DNA of 64,000 nt. Source: Chloroflexota bacterium (GTDB taxonomy: Bacteria > Chloroflexota > Anaerolineae > UBA4142 > SHND01). The DNA lies in contig SHND01000024.1 in NCBI GenBank assembly GCA_004295045.1, positions 172,952-236,951 on the forward strand. The letters are read 5' to 3'. A program made the position numbers and the translations under genes. Positions 1-7,150 of this stretch are shown here, piece by piece. Under the pieces are notes generated by a model. The model ran no database searches and was not told the origin of the DNA. It was given only the letters and a program-made list of their open reading frames with translations. How positions within the stretch are numbered: position 1 is the first letter of the stretch; every line of letters begins with the position of its first letter.

Positions 1-2
1 TT

Positions 3-725
3 CTCTTTGGTTTGTTCGGCGTCGCGTTCTTTTATGTTTTGAATACCGAAGCGGTGATTCTCACGAATGTTGCGACAGCTTCGGTGCTGTTGTACACCGC
101 GCCCGTGTACGTCACCCTTATCGCGTGGCGTTTGTGGAAAGAGCCGCTCACCACGCGCAAAATTTTGGCGGTGATCGCGGCGTTCATCGGCTGCGCGCTC
201 GTCGCGCGGGTGTACGATCCGGGCACGCTTCAATTGAACGGCATCGGCGTATTGGTCGCCGCCGCGGCGGGTTTAACCTACGCGCTCTTTACCATCTTTT
301 CAAAATATCTCTCCACCCGCGCTTCGCCATGGACGACCGTCACATATTCGCTTTTCTTTGGCGCGTTATTTTTGCTGCCGCTTCAATTTTTGAATATTCC
401 CTTGTTTGGCGAGAGCAGCGCCCAAAACGCGCAGAGCTATCAATCGGTTCTGTACGAACCTTTTGCATGGCTCGCGTTACTGGGATTGTGCCTGGGACCA
501 ACGCTCGGCTCGTACGCGTTCTATAATATGGGCTTGCGCACAACACCCGCCAGCGTGGCGAGCGTGATTGCAACCATCGAGCCCGTTGTCGCCGTCATTG
601 CAGGATATTTGATTTTCGGTCAGATGCTGGAACCGCTGCAAATTCTTGGCGCAGTGATCATCATTGGCGCGGCGCTGTCGCTGACGCTTCAAAAAGATGC
701 TACGCAACCCGTCGGAACACAATGA
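3..725 (+). CDS. EamA-family (DMT) permease, 5' end cut by the window
   Basis: The frame is open from base 3, so the start codon lies upstream of the window and only the C-terminal ~240 residues are present. The protein is almost wholly hydrophobic, with about seven membrane segments. A second EamA repeat begins near a glycine/alanine-rich helix (GLTYALFTIFSKYL) and ends with TIEPVVAVIAGYLIFGQ, the typical final repeat of drug/metabolite transporters. The substrate cannot be read from sequence; members export amino acids, nucleobases or metabolites across the inner membrane. Its last 26 bases overlap the end of the convergent gene at 700-1542. The family call is firm and the substrate is unknown. 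Confidence 0.85.
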   Translation, partial: LFGLFGVAFFYVLNTEAVILTNVATASVLLYTAPVYVTLIAWRLWKEPLTTRKILAVIAAFIGCALVARVYDPGTLQLNGIGVLVAAAAGLTYALFTIFSKYLSTRASPWTTVTYSLFFGALFLLPLQFLNIPLFGESSAQNAQSYQSVLYEPFAWLALLGLCLGPTLGSYAFYNMGLRTTPASVASVIATIEPVVAVIAGYLIFGQMLEPLQILGAVIIIGAALSLTLQKDATQPVGTQ

Positions 726-1542
726 ACGCGACGAGCAGAATCACCACCGCGAATTCAACCAACGTGCGCCACGTCAATTTGCCAAAGAGGTATTGCTGTG
801 CCAAGCCGGTGAGGAGATAGAAAACAACCAAGAGGACAACGCCGCCGAGCAGCGCGTTGACATTCCAATAATTCATCGCCCACAGCGCTTCGCCCAAGCC
901 CAGCCCAACCGTCGCCGCGTACAACCACGTGCGCCGCACATCGGCTTCACTGGCGCGCAATAATTCGAGCGCAAGCAGCGCCGCCGCAATTCCAATCATC
1001 GGCGCAGATAAAATACTGCGCAGCTTGGCGGCGTAGATGGTTACAAACAGAGCGAGGGCAGCCAAATAAACGGCGAGATTCAAACCCAAGCGCGCGAACG
1101 CATAGGCGGGGTCTTGCAAATCCACAGTCAGATATTCACCGATAACGACCAGCGCTAGAACGAGTCCCGCCGCGGCGATGGTAAAAAACGCAAATGGCGC
1201 GGAATCACGAAACAATGGCAAAATCAACGCGGCGCCCGCAACCACGAGGCATGGCAAAATCCACATAATGGCGGTATACGGCGTTTCCGAAAGATGGACG
1301 CGCGGATGTGCGCGCATGATGGATTCTACGCCTGCCGCCGTCATCACACTCAACAAAATTGCGAAAAGCCACGGTCCCGTAAAGACAACATTCGCTTGTG
1401 AGCCGAGAATGGTTAGTTCGTACGTCCGTTCGGGCAGCACCAGCAACAGCGAAAGCGTCAAACCCAAGACATTCATGCCCGCCAGCAAGCTCAACTGTTC
1501 CAGCGGCAAGCGGCGCGTTGTACGCGGTTCGGAAGCATACAT
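700..1542 (-). CDS. Polytopic membrane protein of unknown function (DUF5656-like?)
   Basis: This 280-residue protein has roughly eight hydrophobic segments separated by short loops, after a basic N-terminal stretch (residues 1-17). I see no catalytic or transport motif. It ends in a helix followed by FRRVA, giving a basic cytosolic C-terminus. From memory its size and topology resemble the DUF5656 proteins common in Chloroflexota, but I could not test this. It converges on the EamA gene with a 26-bp tail overlap, and diverges from the prepilin peptidase gene, whose start is 45 bp away. The start at 1542 is the only ATG before the first hydrophobic segment. Confidence 0.7.
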   Translation of the reverse strand: MYASEPRTTRRLPLEQLSLLAGMNVLGLTLSLLLVLPERTYELTILGSQANVVFTGPWLFAILLSVMTAAGVESIMRAHPRVHLSETPYTAIMWILPCLVVAGAALILPLFRDSAPFAFFTIAAAGLVLALVVIGEYLTVDLQDPAYAFARLGLNLAVYLAALALFVTIYAAKLRSILSAPMIGIAAALLALELLRASEADVRRTWLYAATVGLGLGEALWAMNYWNVNALLGGVVLLVVFYLLTGLAQQYLFGKLTWRTLVEFAVVILLVAFIVFRRVA

Positions 1543-1586
1543 GCAAGCGATAATACACTGAAATACAAAAAGAACGAATTGGACTT

Positions 1587-2423
1587 ATGATCTTCATAGC
1601 CGCCTTGATCGGCATTCTCATCGGCATTCTCATCAATCGCGGCGCCGACAATCTGCCGCCGCCCCCGCGCCGTTCGTTATTGGAAACGCCGCGCTGTCCG
1701 TATTGTGATTCGCCGCGCGCGCCACTGGAACAATTCGGCATTGTTGCGTTCGCGCTCCGCCGCGACAAGTGTCACCAATGCGGCGCGCCGCTCCGTCTGC
1801 GCGCCCCACTGGTCGAAATTGTCACGGGCGCGTTGTTCGCGTTCCTCGCCGCGCGTTACTCATTCAATCTTTATCTCGTCATCATTTGCCTTTTCACCGC
1901 AGTCCTTGTACTGATTACCGTTATTGATCTCGAGCACAAATTGATTTTGAATGTCGTGGTGCTGCCGGCAACGCTACTGGCGCTGCTGGCAAGCCCAATC
2001 GTTCTCGGCGGTCCAGACGCAGCGCTTGCGACATGGAATTGGAATCGCGTCGTATTGTCTCTCTTGGGCTTGGGCGTCGGCTATGCCATGACACTGGCGA
2101 TTTATTTTTTCGGCATTTTGTTTGTGCGCGTCATCAATCGAAATCGAAAAACAAAAATCAATACTGTGGCGTTCGGGCTCGGCGACGTGAAATTGGCGGG
2201 CTTGCTCGGAGCATTGATCGGTTTCCCCGCGATTTTTTACGCCCTCATCTACGCTATTCTGCTGGGCGGCATTGGCGCCGTAATCGCGCTCGTGCTCCGT
2301 TCAACGCAAAAAGGCAAATATACTGCGTTCACTGCCATTCCGTACGGACCCTATTTGGTGCTGGCGGGCGGCGCGTTTTTGATCTTTGGAAACGAGCTTT
2401 TGGCTTGGATCATCGGACCGTGA
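1587..2423 (+). CDS. pilD: Prepilin peptidase (A24 leader peptidase)
   Basis: This inner-membrane aspartyl protease cleaves, and usually N-methylates, type IV prepilins or pseudopilins. The 278-residue protein shows the full architecture. A hydrophobic N-terminus is followed by a cytosolic zinc-binding loop with two CxxC pairs (C37/C40 and C62/C65), then membrane helices. The first catalytic Asp is D114 (TVIDLEHKLI). The second is D200 in GLGDVKL, the GxGD signature. Length is near the family norm (about 250-290). No pilin or secretion genes lie nearby, so its substrates are encoded elsewhere. The gene is divergent from the membrane protein at 700-1542. Confidence 0.92.
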   Translation: MIFIAALIGILIGILINRGADNLPPPPRRSLLETPRCPYCDSPRAPLEQFGIVAFALRRDKCHQCGAPLRLRAPLVEIVTGALFAFLAARYSFNLYLVIICLFTAVLVLITVIDLEHKLILNVVVLPATLLALLASPIVLGGPDAALATWNWNRVVLSLLGLGVGYAMTLAIYFFGILFVRVINRNRKTKINTVAFGLGDVKLAGLLGALIGFPAIFYALIYAILLGGIGAVIALVLRSTQKGKYTAFTAIPYGPYLVLAGGAFLIFGNELLAWIIGP

Positions 2424-2500
2424 CAATTTCGATCGCGCCATCAGGTAAGCCAAAACAGAAACGCGCCACAAATTAAAGCATAGAACATTCGGTCAAAATA

Positions 2501-2529
2501 TTTACGGGCTTGTGAGCAAATGATATACT
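2501..2529 (+). promoter_or_regulatory. Sigma-70-type promoter for the J-domain gene
   Basis: TTTACG (2501-2506) and TATACT (2524-2529) are separated by 17 bp, leaving a leader of about 33 nt. An AGGAG ribosome site at 2553-2557 precedes the ATG at 2569. The same TTTACG-17-TATAAT arrangement occurs in front of the gene ending at 54008. Confidence 0.6.
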
Positions 2530-2568
2530 TGCCGCAAGCTGCGTGTTTTTGTAGGAGTCTAGTTTTCA

Positions 2569-3393
2569 ATGAATTATTATCAAGTGCTTCAAGTCGCGCC
2601 GAACGCCGCGCCCGAAACGATCAAAGAGGCATATAAACGCCTTGCGTTCAAATATCATCCCGACACAAACAACAGCCCCGATGCAGTTGAACGCATGAAA
2701 CAGATTAACGAGGCATATCAAGTCTTGGGCGACCCGTCGGCACGCGCGCAATACGATCTCGCGCATCATATTGTCCCCAACCCGGAGATGGCGAATCAGG
2801 TGGTTGCCCCTGCGTCAATGCAGGTCGCCAACGCGCAAACGCAGCAGGCGCCAAAAACAGCCGAATCAAAAACCTACTGCGTCAATCATCCCGATACCGA
2901 AACGTACTTGCGCTGTAACAAATGCGGCAAGCCCGTTTGTATGAAATGTGTCCAGCGCACGCCCGTCGGTTATCGCTGTAATGAATGTTTGGGCGTACAG
3001 CGCGCGGGATATTACACCGCGACGCCGGTTGATTATGCACTCGCGTCCATCATTGCTCTCTTTTTGGGCGCGGTGGGCGGATTTGTGATGCTGCTCATCG
3101 GCGGTGGTTTGGGTTTTTTCGGAATTATCATTGCGATTTTTGGCGGACCCATCGCAGGCGGAATTATTTCCGAATCCATTCGACGCGCCGTCTCCAAACG
3201 ACGCGGGCGCCGTCTCGCGCTCGTCGCCTGCGTCGCGCTCGCTATCGGCGCGATCGGGATTTTGCTGGCTCCCGCGCTCCCATTTCTACTGCTCGGGCGG
3301 CCTGAACTTTTTATGCGCGCCGCATTCAACATCGGCTTTTGGATTTTTCTTGCGCTCGCTCTCAGTACGACCTACGCGCGCTTGAGAGCGTAA
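2569..3393 (+). CDS. J-domain / B-box-type zinc finger membrane protein
   Basis: The 274-residue protein has three parts. Residues 1-64 are a DnaJ J-domain with the HPD tripeptide (H30-P31-D32), which stimulates Hsp70 ATPase. After a Gln/Ala-rich linker, residues ~103-143 form a cysteine/histidine cluster like a B-box zinc finger (C-x2-H, CNKCGKPVCMKC, CNEC). The rest is a membrane domain of about four helices with a basic loop (residues ~205-217). It lacks the Gly/Phe region and the C-terminal peptide-binding domains of true DnaJ, so it is probably a membrane-anchored co-chaperone that recruits DnaK. An AGGAG ribosome site supports the start. The partner is unknown. Confidence 0.85.
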   Translation: MNYYQVLQVAPNAAPETIKEAYKRLAFKYHPDTNNSPDAVERMKQINEAYQVLGDPSARAQYDLAHHIVPNPEMANQVVAPASMQVANAQTQQAPKTAESKTYCVNHPDTETYLRCNKCGKPVCMKCVQRTPVGYRCNECLGVQRAGYYTATPVDYALASIIALFLGAVGGFVMLLIGGGLGFFGIIIAIFGGPIAGGIISESIRRAVSKRRGRRLALVACVALAIGAIGILLAPALPFLLLGRPELFMRAAFNIGFWIFLALALSTTYARLRA

Positions 3394-3395
3394 TC

Positions 3396-3442
3396 ATTTA
3401 TGATTTTGCGCGGCGAAAGTTCATAGATCAGAAATCATAAAT
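3396..3442. repeat. Inverted repeat upstream of recN
   Basis: A perfect 11-bp inverted repeat (ATTTATGATTT at 3396-3406, its complement at 3432-3442) fills the gap between the J-domain gene and recN, ending 5 bp before the recN ATG. It belongs to the word-like hairpin class described in the findings; similar ATAAATC units recur near 38880 and 44335. Confidence 0.6.
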
Positions 3443-3447
3443 CCGAT

Positions 3448-5241
3448 ATGCTTGCTGAAATCACTATCACCAATCTCGCCATCATCGAAGAACTCCAACT
3501 GAAATTCGCGCCGGGCTTTAACGTCCTCACCGGCGAAACGGGCGCGGGCAAATCTATCATTCTCGACGCGCTGGGATTGCTGCTCGGCGGACGCGCGCAG
3601 AGCGAATTGATTCGCGCGGGCGCGGAGGAAACGCGCGTCGAAGGCATCTTTTTGCTCAACCCCGGCGCGCGCGAGCTGCTCGCTGCCCAACTGGAAGAAA
3701 ACGGCATCGCGCTCGAAGACGACGCGTTGATTCTCGCGCGCGAACTGCATCGCGCCGGACGCGCGACGGCGCGCATCAATGGGCGCGCTGTCACAGGCAC
3801 CGTGCTGCAACAAATCGGCGACAAGTTGGTTGATATTCACGGACAGAGCGAACATCTTTCCCTGCTGCGTCCGAAAGAACATATTGATTTGCTCGACCGC
3901 TATGGCAATTTGTGGGAACAGCGCGCAGAAGTTGTGAAACTGGTGCGACAGCTGCGCAAAGTGCGTCAGGAGCTGCGCGACCTGCAAAAAGATGCGCGTG
4001 AAACCGCGCGTAAAATTGATCGCTTGACGTTCGTGATCCAAGAAATCAACGACGCAAAATTGAAACTCGGCGAAGAAGCGGAATTGAAAACAGAACGCGA
4101 TCTGCTCGCGCACGCCGAAACGCGCGCGACGCTCGCGGACGAAGCGTATCACGCGTTGTACGGCGGAGGAGAGGATGAAAACGGCGCGCTCGATTTGCTG
4201 AATCAAGCAGTCCAAGCCGTGCGCGGTCTGGAAAAATTGGATCCCGAAATCAAAGCCGCGCTCGAGCAAGCCGAAAGCGCGGGCGCGGTGATGGACGACC
4301 TCGCGCGCACCTTGCGCGGCTATCGCGACAGCATCGAATTCAACCCGAAACGCCTCGAACAGATCGAAGACCGTCTCGACCTCCTCTTTCGCTTGAAGCG
4401 CAAATACGGCGACACGCTGGAACAAGTTTTAGAGTTCGGGAAAACGTCGCAGCAAGAATTGGACGCGGTGACACATTCAGAAGAACGCATTCAAGAATTG
4501 AAATCGCTTGAAGACAAATTGTTGCGCGAAGCGGGCGCGCTCGCCGAAAAACTTTCGCAGGCGCGTCACAGCGCCGCAGAAAAATTGTCGCGCGAAATAG
4601 AGAACGAGCTCCAAGATTTGGGGATGCAAAAAGCGAAATTCGGCGTTGCGCTGAATCGCGTCGAGGACGTGCACGGACTTGTTGTCGGAGACGGTGCGGC
4701 GTCACAGGATAACGGGAATGAGACGCCGCAACCGAAACGGTTCGCGTTTGAATCGAGCGGAATTGATAAAGTGGAATTTCTCGTTTCGCCGAATCCGGGC
4801 GAGCCGTTGAAACCGCTCGCCAAAATCGCGTCCGGCGGCGAAACATCGCGCCTGATGCTCGCGCTGAAAGCGGTATTGGGCGCGGCAGACCGAACGCCGA
4901 CGCTCATTTTTGACGAAATTGATCAAGGCATCGGCGGACGTGTCGGCGGTGTCGTGGGCAAAAAGTTATGGGGGCTGACGGCAGCGCAAAATGGCGCAGA
5001 ACAAAACGCGCATCAGGTCGTTTGCATCACGCACCTGCCGCAAATCGCTTCGTACGGCGACGCGCATTTTCACATTCGCAAAACGATTGTGGATGAGCGC
5101 ACGGTGACGCAAGCGGAAGTGTTAAAAGACAAACCGCGCGTCGAAGAACTCGCGGGGATGTTGGGCGCGGTGACGGATACGAACCGTAAGAGCGCGAGAG
5201 AAATGTTGGCAGAGGTGGCGAAAGAGAAAAATTCTGTGTAA
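3448..5241 (+). CDS. recN: DNA repair protein RecN
   Basis: RecN is an SMC-like ATPase that gathers DNA ends during double-strand break repair. The 597-residue protein has the N-terminal Walker A GETGAGKS (near residue 29), followed by the family stretch LDALGLLLGGRAQSELIR. A long charged coiled-coil centre (about 150-400) follows. At the C-terminus are an ABC signature-like ASGGETSRL and Walker B LIFDEIDQGIGG. Length is slightly above the usual ~550-570. No LexA-like site is visible upstream; instead there is a short inverted repeat. The gene ends in a strong bidirectional terminator facing mevalonate kinase. Confidence 0.97.
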   Translation: MLAEITITNLAIIEELQLKFAPGFNVLTGETGAGKSIILDALGLLLGGRAQSELIRAGAEETRVEGIFLLNPGARELLAAQLEENGIALEDDALILARELHRAGRATARINGRAVTGTVLQQIGDKLVDIHGQSEHLSLLRPKEHIDLLDRYGNLWEQRAEVVKLVRQLRKVRQELRDLQKDARETARKIDRLTFVIQEINDAKLKLGEEAELKTERDLLAHAETRATLADEAYHALYGGGEDENGALDLLNQAVQAVRGLEKLDPEIKAALEQAESAGAVMDDLARTLRGYRDSIEFNPKRLEQIEDRLDLLFRLKRKYGDTLEQVLEFGKTSQQELDAVTHSEERIQELKSLEDKLLREAGALAEKLSQARHSAAEKLSREIENELQDLGMQKAKFGVALNRVEDVHGLVVGDGAASQDNGNETPQPKRFAFESSGIDKVEFLVSPNPGEPLKPLAKIASGGETSRLMLALKAVLGAADRTPTLIFDEIDQGIGGRVGGVVGKKLWGLTAAQNGAEQNAHQVVCITHLPQIASYGDAHFHIRKTIVDERTVTQAEVLKDKPRVEELAGMLGAVTDTNRKSAREMLAEVAKEKNSV

Positions 5242-5243
5242 AC

Positions 5244-5274
5244 AAAATGACTGCGGTATCTCCGCAGTCATTTT
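5244..5274. terminator. Bidirectional rho-independent terminator
   Basis: A perfect 13-bp stem (5244-5256 with 5262-5274) around a TATCT loop, with A and T runs at the two sides, sits between convergent recN and the mevalonate kinase gene and can serve both. Confidence 0.9.
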
Positions 5275-5276
5275 AT

Positions 5277-6206
5277 TTACACAACGCGGGTCAAGATAAC
5301 TCCCGCTGCGCCCGCCTCCAACACCGCGCGTCTCACCTCCTCCGCGCGTTCCTCCTCGACGTAAAAAATCACATTCCCGCCGCGTCCGCCGCCCGATAAT
5401 TTTCCTCCCCCTGCACCCGCGCGTAATCCTGCTTCAAGCAAATTTTCAATCTCGCGCGAGGAGACGCCCAGCGCCACCAACTCGCGCTGATTGAGCGTCA
5501 TCAATTCGCCGAGCATTTCATTTTCACCGCGCGCCAATGCTTCCTGCGCTTGTTCAACGATTGCGGCAATATTGTCGAAAATTTTTTCATAACGCGCCGG
5601 CTCTTGCTCCCAGCCGCGCCGCACATCGCCGACGGTGATTTTTGTCGGACTCGCGATGCCCGTGTTCGCAATCACGAGCGTGAATGGGCGTGCGATTTGG
5701 AACGGCGTGATTTCGGGTAAAGGCGTACCGCGTCGAAAACGAACCGCTTGCTCATACGCAATCACCGTATTGTCAATCCCGCTCGGTGTGCCGTGATACA
5801 TTTTTTCGGTCTCGTACACCAGCGCGGAAATTTCGGCAGGCGCCAAAACTTTTTCAAAATATGTGCTGAGCGCGCGAACAATGGCAGTCGAAATTGCGGC
5901 GCCGCTGCCCAAGCCGCTCGCAAGTGGAATGTCGGATTCTACGGTAATGTCCAAATTTTCCGCCGCGCCATGTTTTTCGAGCGTTAAACGCGTAATCGCC
6001 GCGAGCGCATCTTCGACCAAAGCATCATTCACAACAATGTCACGTCCCAAATCGCGCGCGTGAATCACAATTCCATCTTTCGCGCGCGCAACAACCGTCG
6101 CGCGCGCGCGGATTTGCGAAAGTGGCACGGCGAGCGCGGGGCGTCCGTAAACGACCGCGTGTTCGCCAAAGAGAATAATTTTTCCGCAGGCAGACCCAAC
6201 TGGCAT
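5277..6206 (-). CDS. mvk: Mevalonate kinase (GHMP kinase)
   Basis: Mevalonate kinase phosphorylates mevalonate in isoprenoid synthesis. The protein opens with GKIILFGEHAVVYGRPALAVP, the family's first motif. The ATP-binding GHMP motif PLASGLGSGAA is near residue 95, and the C-terminal motif AGAGGGKLSGGGRGG near residue 265. I chose the ATG at 6206 rather than 6242 because the kinase fold starts immediately after it. Length is about 309 residues, as in archaeal-type enzymes. No other mevalonate pathway gene is in the window. The mevalonate route is unusual in bacteria but is known in some Chloroflexota. The gene diverges from the nucleotidyltransferase gene. Confidence 0.92.
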   Translation of the reverse strand: MPVGSACGKIILFGEHAVVYGRPALAVPLSQIRARATVVARAKDGIVIHARDLGRDIVVNDALVEDALAAITRLTLEKHGAAENLDITVESDIPLASGLGSGAAISTAIVRALSTYFEKVLAPAEISALVYETEKMYHGTPSGIDNTVIAYEQAVRFRRGTPLPEITPFQIARPFTLVIANTGIASPTKITVGDVRRGWEQEPARYEKIFDNIAAIVEQAQEALARGENEMLGELMTLNQRELVALGVSSREIENLLEAGLRAGAGGGKLSGGGRGGNVIFYVEEERAEEVRRAVLEAGAAGVILTRVV

Positions 6207-6286
6207 GTTCGCTACTGTAGCGGCAACTCGAATGAATTGCAACTTGCGCTGAACTTTTTGTGTTGCGCCGCATCACACTTTCGTTT

Positions 6287-7090
6287 ATGATTGCTCAAGA
6301 CGACAACACAGATGAGGAATGGATGACCTTGTTCACAATAAAAGCGCGTGACGCGCTGCGCATAGAGCTGCTTGAAGCGGCGCGGGTGGATTCGCGGATT
6401 ACCGGCGCGGCGATCACCGGCTCTGCCAGTATTGGAAATGAGGACCTTTGGTCCGACGTTGATCTCGCGTTTGGGGTGCGTGATGCATCGGAGGTTGCGC
6501 CCACGCTCGCAGATTTTAGCGAACGGATGTATTCCAATCACGGCGCGCTTGATCACCTTGACGTTACCAGCGGTGCATGGATCTATCGCGTCTTTCTGCT
6601 GCCAAGCACGCTTCAAGTTGACCTCGCCTTTGCGCCTGCGGCGGACTTTGGTGCGCGAGCGCCGACCTTTCGTCTTGTATTTGGAAGCGCGCGCGAACTG
6701 CCGCCGGTCAAACTAACAAACACGCAAGAATTGATTGGCTATGCGTGGCTCTACGCGTTGCATGTTCGTGCTTGCATTGCGCGCAAAAAATTTTGGCAAG
6801 CCGAATACATGCTCAGCGCCATGCGCGATCAAGTCCTCGCGCTCGCGTGTGTTCGTCATGGCTTGCCCGCGCGCGAAGGACGCGGCATGGATGCGCTGCC
6901 ATCAAACGTGACCGCGCCGCTGCAAGACGCGCTCGTCCGCACACTTGACGCGGCGGAATTGGCTCGAGCGTTTCGCACCGTGACAAGTGGCTTGCTCCGC
7001 GAGATTCGCGCCGTGGACGCGGAATTTGCCGCGCGCCTTGAGCCAACGTTGTACGAGTTGGCGGAAATCGACGCGGCAATTTTTGTTTGA
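6287..7090 (+). CDS. Nucleotidyltransferase-domain protein
   Basis: This is a member of the DNA polymerase beta-like nucleotidyltransferase fold. The signature GSASIGNEDLWSDVDLAF (residues ~44-61) supplies the GS and the two metal-binding aspartates (SDVD). The rest resembles aminoglycoside-adenylyltransferase-like proteins, with a helical C-terminal half that could bind the acceptor. It could modify a small molecule or a macromolecule; the sequence does not say which. I prefer the ATG at 6287 to the one at 6260, because the earlier start would crowd the divergent mevalonate kinase promoter region. No partner HEPN gene is adjacent. Confidence 0.75.
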   Translation: MIAQDDNTDEEWMTLFTIKARDALRIELLEAARVDSRITGAAITGSASIGNEDLWSDVDLAFGVRDASEVAPTLADFSERMYSNHGALDHLDVTSGAWIYRVFLLPSTLQVDLAFAPAADFGARAPTFRLVFGSARELPPVKLTNTQELIGYAWLYALHVRACIARKKFWQAEYMLSAMRDQVLALACVRHGLPAREGRGMDALPSNVTAPLQDALVRTLDAAELARAFRTVTSGLLREIRAVDAEFAARLEPTLYELAEIDAAIFV

Positions 7091-7115
7091 ACCGTTCGAC
7101 GAAACCAAATCAGCA

Positions 7116-7143
7116 TTGACGTCCCGCCTGCTTACTTTATAAT
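7116..7143 (+). promoter_or_regulatory. mutS promoter; leaderless start
   Basis: TTGACG (7116-7121) and TATAAT (7138-7143) are 16 bp apart. The -10 ends 7 nt before the mutS ATG at 7151, so transcription should begin at or next to the start codon. No ribosome binding site is visible, which fits leaderless translation. Confidence 0.7.
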
Positions 7144-7150
7144 TCTGCCA

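Noticed and set aside
3448..5241. An SOS box upstream of recN
   Set aside because: The gap holds only an ATTTATGATTT inverted repeat. No GAAC-N4-GTTC site is seen.
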